Assembly: GCA_002633005.1 (NCBI GenBank)
Contig: NMRA01000414.1
Span: 280,356-344,355, forward strand
Direction of reading: 5' to 3'
Length of the DNA stretch: 64,000 nt
Origin: Phoronis australis
Taxonomy: Eukaryota > Phoronida > Phoronidae
Notes under the pieces: model-generated
Told to the model about the DNA's origin: nothing
Seen by the model: only the letters and a program-made list of their open reading frames with translations
Databases searched by the model: none
In this document: one piece after another, positions 22,749 through 35,039 of the stretch
How the letters are laid out: each line of letters starts with the position of its first letter
How positions within the stretch are numbered: the first letter of the stretch is position 1
Position numbers and translations under genes: made by a program

Positions 22749-22793
22749 CAAGGTCTGTTCATAGCCAAAACTTTTCCCGTCGGTGGAGTCCAT
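22749..22793 (-). CDS. candidate first coding exon (MDSTDGKSFGYEQTL)
   Basis: On the minus strand, GAAGATGGA starts a 15-codon frame that runs directly into a consensus donor, CCTTG/GTAAGTTTT, in phase 0. Start context and donor are both good. The next exon would lie at lower coordinates; the frame at 22419-22697 is possible but has no clear acceptor. With the plus-strand candidate at 22173 the two would converge, so they are unlikely both to be real. Product not recognised. Confidence 0.35.
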
Positions 22794-22799
22794 CTTCGA

Positions 22800-23454
22800 T
22801 GTCAAGTGTGGTCACTTAATATTGAGCTTGTGAAATTAAGAAGCGATAATGATGAAGTTCGTCAACAGATGGCAATACATCCTAGTTAAAAAAATACTAT
22901 AGATGACAGCACTGTCGTTCAATTTTGACAAACATAGTCGACGACGTGAAAAAACATAATTTGCTTTTCAAAGAATATTCAGCGTGTTCACTGACAAATC
23001 TGAAACTAGTTTACGATTTAGAATAATCTCAGTTTGCCTCACTGTTTTTTTTAAATAGTGTATACAAGAACAACGCCTAATAAGGCAAGTGTTCGAATAT
23101 TGCATCATTCTGATTGGTCAAGCGAACAATGTGTAGTGTTGGATTGCGTTCCGTTAACCTAGAGTGCTGGCGATTAAGTCCAATACAGTCACGTGCTTCT
23201 CGTGTAATGCATCACGTTATTGTGCGAAGATTTACGCGATCTAGTATTTCTTGTGTGAATCTTGGTCTATGGAACGCAGCTTGGTAATCGTTAGTCGGTA
23301 GCAATATGAGTAAAGGTATTCAATTATATAAACAAACCGTATCCGCACAATACCTTTCTAGTCCACGAAGTAATCAATGGCAATGAACAATGCAGTGATT
23401 TCCCGCCATTTCACTCACCAAACGAACTACGTTCAACGTAGCACTGGGTCGCAC
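22800..23454. other. non-coding stretch
   Basis: No exon, RNA gene or repeat recognised. If the minus-strand start at 22793 is real, this would be its promoter region; no TATA box stands out. Confidence 0.35.
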
Positions 23455-23600
23455 CAGGGGCAGATCCAGGATTTTTAAAGGGTTCAGATCAATGATTTTT
23501 TTTAAAGGGCGGTCCAAGTCAACAATTTGAAAATTCTAGATTTAATATCACTAAAGTAAAAAAGGGGGTCTAGACCCTTGACCCTCGTGGATCCGCCTAT
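23455..23600. mobile_element. hAT-like MITE, GGCGGATCC subfamily
   Basis: Starts CAGGGGCAGATCCAGG and ends GTGGATCCGCCTAT. The interior (GGTCCAAGTCAACAA, then TTGACCCTCGTGGATCC) is shared with the copies at 46968-47124 and 59412-59572. Non-coding. Confidence 0.55.
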
Positions 23601-23994
23601 ACCGTACCGTAAAATTGAAAGAAAACCTCAATGAGACGAGCTGTGAAGAACACCGGGGTTGTGTATACAAAAGTCACAAAAATATTTCGCTAGCTTTTCC
23701 ACATGTCGTTGTTTCAAATTCTGGCGAAGGGGTGTCACATAAAATTACTTGGTCTACCATTGTGAGTTCCAAGTGAGTTACTGGTATGTAACAAAACATT
23801 TTTTTTTTTCAGAAAACTAATTTTATTATTTTAAACTTTTGACAACGAAACCTTTTAAGATGCGCTTTATGAAAATGACTTTTTAGAATTTATTAAGTGC
23901 GGGACAGTGCTGTCTATTCGTTGCTTACTTGAACTGTCGGTACATATTCCGCGACAGAACATAACTATTGTAGATCCAAGAGGCATTAGAATGA

Positions 23995-24074
23995 TATATA
24001 AAATGCGACTATATTTCTAGAGTGGTCATGTCTCATCTTCAATTGATCTTCAAACAGAGATAAATTGATTCAAG
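23995..24074 (+). promoter_or_regulatory. candidate TATA promoter with untranslated first exon
   Basis: TATATAAAA at 23995 is followed within 80 bases by TTGATTCAAG/GTAGGTG, a good donor, with no ATG-led frame between. This is the layout of a short 5' UTR exon. No downstream coding exon was found, so the call is weak. Confidence 0.25.
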
Positions 24075-25160
24075 GTAGGTGAACATGTACAACAACAAGT
24101 CACAAAAGGTCACAACCTTGGTCACAACCCTGTCAAGCCGGTGCAAACTAATGACAATAGATGGGATAAAGATAGGGACGCGAAATACGGGCACAATGGG
24201 AATTGCTTTTTAGAAATTTTTCTTACGCGTTTTCGAGTTTTATCACAGGAAATTTGTAATAAATTAATTGAAATCTAATATTTATTTCAGAAATTTTGAG
24301 CTCTTCATAAATTGTCAAAAGTCATTGAAAAAGCTAATAATCTTATTTGGTTCTATGCCTTTTGAAATATTTGATGGGGTAGTGCGATATCATTTTTGTT
24401 CGCCCACTTTTCATAAGAAAGTTACCCAAGACGAGTAAAAAGTGATGCGTATTTTTCATTTTAATTCATTTTTCTTTTTTTGTTATGCCAAACTAAAACC
24501 ACTTTCAGTGCTTCAGCGACCTATTTCTAAAAGAGAAGGGTGGGGGGGGGGGGCAATGAATTAGACAACTCCACTAGACCTCGCTTGGCAAGCCCACGGC
24601 GTTTAAAGTCTTGTTTGCGTACATTTATAAAGTTCGAGAACTTGTTGAAATTGAGGTGCAGGTTTCAACTTTTGGTTGCATTTCAGGCTTAATATTAGGC
24701 TTAGGCAATACCAAAAGACAAACAGAATAGCTAAATTTTAATATTTCAATAGTTGATTTTTTTGGTAGTCAGATCCCAGTCTGTTCAAGTAACATAGAGA
24801 TGTCGCCACTACGCACTTTATGAGAAATTACCCCTGCTGTACGTGGTCTTTTCTGATACTGATTGTTTGGAGACATCGCCTAGAATACATGTACTCATAA
24901 TAAACTAATTGGGTCAGTACTTCTCTCACATTACTATATATATCAATATACCAAAATAAACCATCCATCATTTGTCAAAGTGCTTGATTGACGTTCTCCA
25001 CCGATAAGCAACCTGGTGGGGAAATTTGGTTAATTGAGAACAAAACACACCTACACGTGTAGTTATTACGTACAGATATTGGCGGTGTCACTTCGTACAA
25101 GATAAAGGAAGATAGGGGCGATTGATGGTTTTCGGAAATTACCCGCATTAGCTCGGTAGA

Positions 25161-25295
25161 GTTCAGTAACGCTACGTCCTCGCTAGAAAAGTACGACTTC
25201 GCAAAATTACGCGAGATATTGCCGTGTATTTTCAACGAGAGCACGTGATTTTGGCTATATTTTCTCAGGCTCGCCGCGAAACAGCTACAGAACGC
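25161..25295 (-). mobile_element. GCGTTCWGTAGCG-end MITE, copy 1
   Basis: Minus-strand copy of a roughly 140-bp element. On that strand it starts AGCGTTCTGTAGCTG, contains CCAAAATCACGTGCT and GGCAATATCTCG, and ends TAGCGTTACTGAAC. Sister copies lie at 45616, 47396 and 48195. Confidence 0.5.
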
Positions 25296-25299
25296 TACC

Positions 25300-28200
25300 C
25301 AGGACTATTCCATTTTACTTGCGGATCGGAGGACTTTACCATTCAAGGGTTGGCGAGGACGTACCGACAATGCGGGCCGCACGTATGAAACGTTTAACTT
25401 TCTCACTCGACTACTGCCGCCGTAGTTTGATCTTGCCTAACGAACTTTGACGAGAATGGGTATTTTTCGTCACTTCGTATTATCTCGGGTACGGGCTTAG
25501 TCCAGGTTACTGCGTTTGAGCCTGTGTTCTGAATGCGCAAAGTCACCCCGTCCCCATTATTAGGTAAAAGAGTCCCCGACATTGGTTGGCCTACCCGTGT
25601 CACTGCCAATGATTAGTGATCGGGGCGATTGAGTAAATACTTTCAGGAAATAATTCAATTTTTTTGTTTCCGAGGGGACAGGGACTTCAAAAACGCACAA
25701 AACAATCCTGACCAAAGAAACAAACCGAAATGAATTTAAAGCTGCATTCGCACTGTTAGCAAAAGCTGGCAAAAATGAAAATCGAATTAGCCTTCTACTA
25801 TCATGAAATCGGTCGCATAATATTCTTTGTTATGGTAGGATTCTAGTTCAGTTACCAGTAAGAAGATTGTGAATTCGAACGTAGTGCCTGTGACCCGAGT
25901 TGCCAACTCATTCGGCAACAATTCAAGATCGGGTGAATGGATTTGTTTTTACGCACTAAAACGAATGTCCCTTTAAACAATGATAGATATGTTTATTAAA
26001 ATCGCATATCATTTTTGTACAGTTATGGTGGATGCGTTTTAATGAGCGGTCTTTCATTTTTGAATTTCTGGTTGTGCACCTCAAAAATGACACTTTCTTT
26101 TCATTAACTTAGAAAACTGTTTTAACCTACTTCAGATTCTCTTTGGTTGTCTGCACACTCAGTCGAACTGTGGCATACAGATAGTAAGAAACGTAGATCA
26201 AAAAATTTACTTTATCTTCCAATGACATGTATTTCCCCCCCGAGAAAATCATCCACCACACAGGGGTCTTCTATGCAAAATCTATTCCCCTTCTTAGAAA
26301 ACCTACTAAAGCGTAGTTGTTTGCTTTGAAGAGCTACAAAACAGTAAATTTTGTTGTAGTGAAGGCGATAGGTCATTGGTTCAATACCCAGAAGCCAAGG
26401 GTCACTGGCCTCGTAGATTTCCGCGAAAAGCGAAAGAAAAAAGCATATATTGATGAAAAACCCGCGCAACTGTTGACGTCTTGTCCAAGATAAATTCGTG
26501 TAATCTTATAGAACTTTATCTACTCTTCATTGTCGCCGATTGTCTCTTAAATTTCCGTGTACGTTTTGTTGACGTCAGGCTTCGAGAACAATTCATAATA
26601 ACATTATTTAGATTTGAAGGTGGTTCAAGTGCTTTGTGGTAGGCCTATAAAGGTGGGTTTAGGGAGGGCCTAGTGGCTCCCCCCACGTCTTTAAAACTCC
26701 TCGTTTTGGTTCATGATTTGGGAGGCGACCCTTTATTTTGGGAAAAATGAACACAGGGTATCAAACATGTTCATCATGACTGGACTGTAAATGTTTCACG
26801 CAAGCATATTTACAGTCGAGGAAAATGACCTTTTTGTTAGTCTCGTCGTCATGAATTAGGAAACGATTTGGTCAATAGTTGACTCAAGAGTGAACATTAA
26901 CTACAATCAGCTATCGGTCAAATGTCGGAATAAATTCTACGTTCCCGAAGCCATTCTGAATTGTTTCAAAAAACACAATGAACGTGAAATTATCAAAATT
27001 CTTATTTCATTGGTGAATGAGATGAGGTTGCGTTCCTGGATTAACTGGCATTAGTTTCATTTGTGTGAACGATCAGCCGTTTCATCAAATTACAGCGTTT
27101 CTGTAATTTCTCAAACTCAAATAAGACACGTTAGATTCGACATTTTATTAAGCTTACGTCGCAACTTTAGAAGTTTGACAGAAATAATTTACATAAATAC
27201 ATTGTCACTTCTTACATATTCCAGTATTTACAATCAAAAAAAAAAATAAATTACTTATGACACAGGGAAGCGCGGGATAACCTATAATATCGCCATGTTC
27301 GGCTTCAGCGTTAACATTCGTAGCAAGGTGGCAGCTGCTATCATTTTCATCCCAGAGACGTATATTCTCGACAACAACCGCCTACGCGGTAACATATGCG
27401 GGCAATGTACGCAACTGGATGAGAAACCACAGGACGCCATATTGAACTTTGGGTCAGAGCCAGCTTATACCAAGGGGCGACTCAAAGGACAAACAAGTCA
27501 AAATCCACAAATATTTCTAAGCATTGATTAATGAAGGGATATCGAAACTACTCTGGCGGTCTGTTTCAAATTAACCAATCAAATTGCACAACTGAACATA
27601 AGTAAACAGACAAACAAAGGCACATTCATAAAATTTAATAGACATTGTTCCCCTGACCTAAATCAGAACTTAAGTTTTGTTTACTTTCGTTTCACTACTT
27701 TGTGCCTTTCTCACGACGAGACCGCCACAACAGAAACTATGTGATCGATATTTGACGCCCAGCCAAAGTGATGACTGGAAAAGCTTGGCAGAGGGCCAGT
27801 TGCTATCGATTAGATATCGTCTGCGCGTAATTTCTGCGGTGTCATGGTCTTCGTGGTCGCACTCACTATCATTTTGGACAATCCCGTCTCATAAACTGTT
27901 ACAATTATCAGCTAAGACCCATGATATGACATAATTTCTATTTGCTTATGTTAGAAGAACAGTGACTCTTGTATTTAACTAGAAAGCATCGTCTGCCGTA
28001 ATTCCGGCCACTCGTGATTAAATTGGGAAATTTCCAACTATGAATAACATCATAAACAAAGCTGCAGTCGGAAACGAGCCAAGCTGGTCGTTGTAATCGC
28101 ACAGTTTGTGCCAGTAACACAGATATGAAACAAACCGGAGGGGAAATCCAACATAAATAATCCGGAAATATTTATGGCACGATTCCAAATTCTACTTATC

Positions 28201-29600
28201 ACAACATCCTGGGAAATCAACCAGTCACTTTTGTTCCACACAGTCACGACTTCATGACCACGACATTTATTTGGTTTTGCTAAAAGTTCGTTGAAATGTG
28301 AACACATCGCACCCTTCTTCAACTTTGCCTACGTGACAAAAACAAACCGCGCTGAAAAACTAGGGCAGACAATCTGACAATCAACATGATGGCTGATATA
28401 AATAAGGTGTTTACCTTACTGTAACTTATATGATGAATTTTCGATTTTGAAAACATTAACAAGACAGATAAGTCGACACAGAGAATATTAAATTTACTCG
28501 TCAAATTTTACGTCACGACAAAAATGCTTTTATCATTCAAGATTTAGTGGTCTATGGTAGAACAAACATTGGGCGGGCTACACACTAAACATTATGAAAG
28601 ACATGACCTATGAGAAAATTCGTGTTTGTTAGTCAGCCCCCCACACCACTCATGAGTCGCAACACTGGCATTATCATCGCTAACACCATACAGTGAATGC
28701 ACGACTAGTCAATAATAACAAAGAAGACCCAGACAGTGTGAACTATTCCAGAACAGGTTCACAGTAATAAAATATGGGCGGAATGTATGCTGGGGTTTTG
28801 AACAAAGATCAAACCTCTTCAAGTGCTTAGTCCAGAAGTAGGACAGACATTCGCCCACACCATTTGCCAAGGATGGATGACGAGAGAATTTCAGTGTAAT
28901 AATGTGATGAGGATTCAGAGAAGAAAACCTATGTAATCAAAATACTGCGTTGAATAACAAAACCACAGGACAGATTTTTGGCAGGTGTGTCAGAATTCGG
29001 GATTGCTAGATACTTTATGTACGTTGTTATCAACTGACCAGTTATTCTTGAAGTGATAATTTAAGTGCAAATACTGAGTGATGAGCATGTAAATTGTGAT
29101 TTATTGGAGGAATGTTAGGTCTCAAAAGGAACCAAAGTGACCGGTTAAGATTCCCAGACTATTTAAGTACACTACTTCTGCTTGCCAATGAGACAAATAA
29201 ATTATCACCGGTAGAATTCTATAATAAGTCCCATTGCTACACAAAATATTGCACTGTGATACCAGTTGAATTCAATTACATAATCATGTAGCTGCCTAGT
29301 ACTTGGTACAAGGTTGTGGATTGCAGGACTGCGTGACATGAAATAGTCATTCTTACTGGATATTTCCAGTACTATTAAGCAAACAGCTAACATGTAAAAT
29401 GAGAACATTCAAACAGTAGTATAAAGGGCAACTGAACAGTGTACCCTCAAAACCTAACGGTGGGAGGGCATAACACTTAATTAAATCTTAAACCATAAAT
29501 AGCTACCATCATAAACAATGGCGGAAAGAACCAGGATGATAATTTCTAAAACTTGAGTAATTGCATTGATAAATCACCACACACTCTTGCATAACATCTT
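25300..29600. other. non-coding stretch
   Basis: No supported gene. A plus-strand GGTTCAATACC near 26377 resembles a SINE B box, and 26645-26745 resembles a broken hAT-like MITE. A minus-strand poly(A) signal (TTTATT on the plus strand) near 29100 could serve the exon at 29683-30355, giving a 3' UTR of about 580 bases. The 78-codon frame at 27295 has no clear splice partner. Confidence 0.4.
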
Positions 29601-29682
29601 GGGGGCACCAGCCCTTAGGATCTGCAGGAGCACATACCAGTGAGCAATCAATCGTCGGGACAACTAAAAAACGACAACTGGG

Positions 29683-30355
29683 TCACTCTAAACTGCTGCC
29701 AGGCAAACTGCTATCGAGAGAGTCTTCACGTAAGTAACGAGTCCGCGGAATATCGATACCAACTGCATTTAGCACAACGTGCACATGGGATGTTTCGTCT
29801 TCACTAGAGATACTAGCCTCGTCTTCATGAGGTTCCTCTATTTCTTCTATGGCTTCCATGACTATATTGCTATACAAAGACGAGTTAGTACGCGTCCTTT
29901 GGCGTTTAGCTATGTAGATGTCGGTTGCCGTCGGTAATGTGTGCTTAGTGTTTGGACTCCCGGATGGACTGGTCTTTGGGCTGCCTTTTGGACTATTCTT
30001 TGGACTAGAACTTAAGCTGATCTTGTTCTCTTTACGTTTGTGGAATAAACTGATCAAGTTGGAGAAGAAAGATTTGTCTTTGCAGGCTTCCTTCTGCTGC
30101 AAATCGGGTTCACTGATAAAACCAGGTGTGGCATCACGGGGCATCCGTTCTGTCAACACTGGCAAGGAGCGTATTGTGTTCCTACTGTTTTTGTCCATGG
30201 TGACCTTGTTCGGCGCACTTTTATGCCTCAATCTTTCCTTATCCCTCTTTTCCTTCTTCTGCTTTGCTGTGGGAACAAAGGGCATGTGCCCACCTACGGC
30301 ATTTGGGAACATCATTTTCACTTGATTTTCGTTTCTGTCCAATAAAATTCCGTTC
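29683..30355 (-). CDS. terminal coding exon of an unrecognised protein
   Basis: On the minus strand, a polypyrimidine tract and acceptor (CTCGTATTTTCAG) open a 673-base exon in phase 2 that runs 223 codons to TGA at 29683-29685. It begins with N-G-I-L-L-D-R, then a strongly basic stretch (K-Q-K-K-E-K-R-D-K-E-R), a short hydrophobic patch (F-F-S-N-L-I-S-L-F), a Ser-Pro-Lys repeat (S-P-K-x-S-P-K-x), an acidic segment (E-A-I-E-E-I-E-E-P-H-E-D-E) and a Ser-rich end (S-S-L-P-G-S-S-L-E). It looks like a disordered, phosphorylatable tail of a larger intracellular protein. Upstream exons should lie between 30.4 and 32.3 kb; a strong minus donor at 32220 (ATTG/GTAAGTTAC) may end an untranslated first exon. 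Family not recognised. The 135-codon plus-strand frame here is its shadow. Confidence 0.65.
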
Positions 30356-32885
30356 CTGAAAATACGAGAAAAACAATCCACGTAAACGTCATAAACTTCA
30401 ATCAAATGAACTGTTTCAACGCACTGGAATTTCCTACAGACAGTTGGCCTTCAACACAAATTTATATGCCACTGAACAAATTTATGAATTACCCGAAGCA
30501 TAAATGACAGTATGCGTTCCACAGAAATAAGGAAACCACATAGTTAGCCACATAAAATGTACAAATGCAATTATAACATGTTCATCAATCAAAACCTCAT
30601 AATATTTGTACTAGTAATGAGCCAACCTATAGATTCACTTTCACGCTAACCCAGTTTCATCAGACCAGAACAGTCACTGGCCAGAAGGGCAACTGGGCAC
30701 GATAAGCTATCAAAAACAAAAGTGTACACTAAATATCATGTGGTACACACCAATGATATGACCTTCGCTCACTTACAAAACTTCAACTATTGACAACTCG
30801 TGACGTGTTAAAGATAAAAAAGTCTCAGCTAAGGTGTCTAGAATCCTTCTACTGAAGAAACTTTTGATTTAGACAACTTGTAATGATATGAAAGTGTTCT
30901 CCACTTGTAACATATTTAGAAGAGATGTAATTTTTGGTCTGCTGAAGACCATGGTTGATGAATGAAATGACACAAAATGACAGTCAACTTGCTTGCATAC
31001 CATAATCTCAAAGTAATTAATGAGCTGTTAATTCTTTTCAATCCCAAAAATCACAAATATTTTGACCGAAGGAACAATTTGATACCTCCTCGATAACAGT
31101 ACTTAGTCTACACCAAAAGTTGTGTTTCTCACAAAAGGCAGGTTTATACAACAGCTTTTAAGCCAGGCTTACAAAACAAAATGTATTTCCACACATCTTA
31201 AATACAAATTCCAACAAATGAATTTGAACAAAAAGTTTAAAGACTATGTGTGACTAAAGATCACAAATATCACAGTGAATATCATTAATCATGACTTATC
31301 ATGGACAACCAGTCTCGTGATTAGAATGTTCTTAAATAATCTTGTCCATGACGTAAACCACAACAAAAACTTGGACTGATTGACTGCGATTATCTCACGT
31401 GCCAAGATACCATTTTGACTACGGATAATAGGTGCAGCCAGGTCGGGTCAAGTCGAGGCTTTGTGCGTTATTTTTAGACCTGACAAGCGGTCAACTTGAA
31501 CCAAGCAAAAACCCAACTCGTGCCAAGTTAATGTTATAAACCTACATGTCTGATATCAACTAGAGACCACCCAATGTTTCTACTTTTAACACGGGAATCA
31601 ATGAAAAGTGTACTGTCATAACCACGATAACAATTTTCCGATTTCCTCATGCAGATACTAAACCGTTTACAAAAGTACAACAGTTTACTCAAAATTTTCC
31701 GTTTAAGGGCACGTAATCCTTATCTTCCAAGATTAACCGTACCAGACATCGCGCCTTGTAACGTAGGCTATAAAACCCGGTAAAAAACTGAAGATTTAGA
31801 CCAATCACTGTGCACAGCACAAAGAATCGATATCTATCACGTGAACTCTCAATGTCAACAGTCCGTCTCGTGGTCGAGTCGAAACTTGGCAGCCATTATT
31901 GCCCAGTCATTGTCACAACAGAAAATTCTCAAAATTGCCCAAAAATGAAAAACTGAGAAAAATTGTAAGGTTAAGTACAACTAGCTAGTGTGGAAGGTAT
32001 TTTAAGCCTGATATTTTACATTTTATAAAACATTTCCATTCAAGATCTTACGACAAAACATTGCCCAAACACAAGGGCGGGAACAGTTGGTAACGAATTA
32101 CTACAATTTACTACGTGGTGGAAATAAGCTCATTTAAGAACGAGTATGGCTTGGCTATATTCTAAGTTCAACTGTTGACATCATGAAGAAAATACAACAA
32201 CTATAAGGGGTGTAACTTACCAATTACTCGAGAAATAGTCTTCCTTGACAACTCTTTTCCTGATGTCTCCGATTTACTGGCACGTTCCCAACAACTACGT
32301 ATGTTTTAAAATACTAATGTGTCTGTGTCTGAGACAGTCTATTTTGAATAGGTGTACCGAATTTGAAACGATTGTGAAAGTATGTTGTGTATTCATTTTT
32401 ATATCTGTGAAGACCAATGTTTAAAAGGAAATTTCAGTTCTGATTTACAAAAAACGTCTTATCTGATAATTACATTATTTCGTTATTAAATATATTATTC
32501 GTCGACATGGGATAACTCCCTATAAAAAAAATGGCTTCGTCCACAATTTCTGAATCGAGTTCGAGTCTTGTTTTCATATGATAATGAGCTGTTTATCAAT
32601 GGAATGCCGCCAAAAGACAGACAAAAGTAATCGACACAACGTAGCAGCGCAACCTAGTGCCTTTCATAAAAATTATTTGGACCTATTCTCCGGGATTCGA
32701 GCGATCTTTCGAGACAAATAGGTAAGCTTTGACCGAACCCCACAATATAAAAAACAGTGTCACACACGATGGTTCCAATTTTTTTAGAATCTTACCCTAA
32801 ACAAGGATTCTGTGATATTTTTGTACCTTTTTATTTGAAAAAAACAAACACTTTCAAGGCAGACGCCGTTGTTCATGTCTTCAAA
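30356..32885. other. probable intron and promoter region of the 29.7-30.4 kb gene
   Basis: No further exon could be assigned. The minus-strand donor GTAAGTTAC at 32212-32220 is the best splice signal. A short minus frame beginning ATGGCTGCCAAG near 31900 lacks a donor. The plus-strand frame at 32757-32969 ends inside the 325-bp repeat and is not supported. Confidence 0.35.
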
Positions 32886-33210
32886 TACATGTTTTTTATT
32901 ACGGTTAAAAAATCAGGTGTTCATGATAAAAAGAACAGTGATATATACGTAAATCATCAAGTCAAATAAGAAACAACCATTGATTGAATAACACAAACTT
33001 TATTGCAAACAAAGAAACTCATTTCATTTTTTCTTCGTTCGGTACAACTTTGTGAACCTTCTCAATTTCTAAGCTTTTGATTGGCTAAAGAGGCAGCATA
33101 CATGGGTACCTCTTCCTAAACTGAATAGATTAGGGCAGCGTAAAATCAAATTTTTGCTAAAAACGTGCAGTTTAAAATTTGGGGACTTTCGAACATGTTT
33201 GAACTTACAT
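32886..33210 (+). repeat. 325-bp near-identical direct repeat, copy 1
   Basis: Matches 34105-34429 with no gaps and about two substitutions. It ends exactly at the isolated N at 33211. Near identity plus termination at an unresolved base suggests unmerged overlapping contigs or haplotypes rather than an old duplication. Confidence 0.85.
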
Positions 33211-34104
33211 NGAAAGCTGGGGGCACTTTTCAATGAGCAGGGAACACAAAAGTGAAGTCAGTTTTGACTGAGGGGCAGCATTTTAAGAAGCAATGAATGT
33301 ATTGAATAGGGGCATAGCGCCGTTGGGCTACCAGGAGAGAACATTAATGAATATATTAAACAGGGCCGGGCCGGCACCGATGCCGGACCTTCAGAAGCTG
33401 CGCTAGTATAATTGGCCACAAATGAAAGAGAATTCTAGCTTGTTTCGTCTTTCGTAAATTTCGCCTTTTTGGCAATGCGGTGGTTCAGTCTATTTGAGAA
33501 TGAGAAGGTCACCAAAGTGAACTTGCTACCAGGCAGGTGATTCAGGCTATTACTGGACACTGCAACCTTGCTCGGCACCGTAACATCACAGGCCACATGT
33601 TTTTTTCATATTGACCCAAGTGTGGCTTGGAGGCCGAGACTCCTCAACGTCTGGTAGAGATTTTCTTACTAATAGTATAATGGGTCCGACCTTGCGTCGT
33701 AAGCACGCCTGTTGTAACCCAAAAGGGATCACTAGGCCACTTGCACTCTTTTTTACGCGAACTTTAAATTTCGAATAAACGCCATTGTTGAATAGCCGCC
33801 AAACACCAATCGCTTCTCAGGAGTAGATGTTCTTGTTTAAAAAAACACGAACAAAATATGGTCAGAATACATGTTTATTAGCGAACGTGAAAGTGTTGCT
33901 ACAGGACATTTAAAGAGGACTAACAAAAAACTCGGTATACAAAAACTTGGAGTGACACGCAAATTATAACGGAACCTGATTGAACCGAGCAGGGATGTCA
34001 TCGGATAGATAGCACATGGGCCGTGCCCTGGAATTTTGAGCCGCGGGAATTTCAAGTTGTGGAATGGATTAGAATATGATTGATCATGATGATGAAATTG
34101 CGTG

Positions 34105-34429
34105 TACATGTTTTTTATTACGGTTAAAAAATCAGGTGTTCATAATAAAAAGAACAGTGATATATACGTAAATCATCAAGTCAAATAAGAAACAACCATT
34201 GATTGAATAACACAAACTTTATTGCAAACAAAGAAACTCATTTCATTTTTTCTTCGTTCGGTACAACTTTGTGAACCTTCTCAATTTCTAAGCTTTTGAT
34301 TGGCTAAAGAGGCAGCATACATGGGTACCTCTTCCTAAACTGAATAGATTAGGGCAGCGTAAAATCAAATTTTTGCTAAAAACGTGCAGTTTAAAATTTG
34401 GGGACTTTCGAGCATGTTTGAACTTACAT
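34105..34429 (+). repeat. 325-bp near-identical direct repeat, copy 2
   Basis: Offset from copy 1 by exactly 1219 bases throughout. The sequence following this copy differs from that following the N at 33211. It contains a minus-strand AATAAA near 34217, about 820 bases past the stop codon of the carrier gene, so it may belong to that gene's 3' UTR. Confidence 0.85.
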
Positions 34430-35039
34430 CTCGTCACAAATGAAGTTGCTCCCCTGTAGTGGAAGTCGACAACATTTCGTGAGGCAGCTCAAAATAGTGA
34501 TGCAAAGAAACAATTTGCTAGAAATGGAAGGTGAAGAAATGACGCCCAGTTGACGGTGCACTTCGCTGTGTTGAACTGGCTAAATACGAAAACTGAAGTG
34601 CGCCTTTCGCGCTCACAAAATCAGTCTCATACCGTGATAGGGTTCCATTTTCCTTACCGACAAGAACATCGAAAGCATCGTTACTTAACTAAAGAGAATG
34701 CTTCAGAGTTAAGAATTTGAATATAGGGCATATGCGCGTAGTCGGGATTTAGCTGTTGACGGAAATATAGATTGATTTATGAGAGTGAAAGGCCAAATTC
34801 CATTTCCGGTTTTAGACAGCTAAACAGGACGAAATACACCTTTAACAAAAACAGAAATGATCACCCGTAGTTGCCTTTGAAGCCTGACGTTACAAGATAA
34901 CGTCATGCTTTTTCGTGGAGATAATCTTGCCGAATCTAAGTGCCAGTTTTGGCTCACTACGAAGGAATTGAATGATTGCCTTTCCAGTATTTGCTTTGAC
35001 CGTCCGAAAGTTGCGTAGTCTTTTAGTTATTCAACATTT

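Noticed and set aside
26340-26420. Possible SINE at GGTTCAATACC
   Set aside because: Only the B box is convincing; no A box at the right distance and no second copy.
29918-30325. 135-codon plus-strand frame
   Set aside because: It is the antisense shadow of the minus-strand terminal exon. Its Gly/Leu/Phe pattern comes from the Ser-Pro-Lys repeat on the other strand.
31857-31905. Minus-strand MAAKFRLDHE start as first exon of the 29.7-30.4 kb gene
   Set aside because: The frame stops after 13 codons with no donor before the stop.
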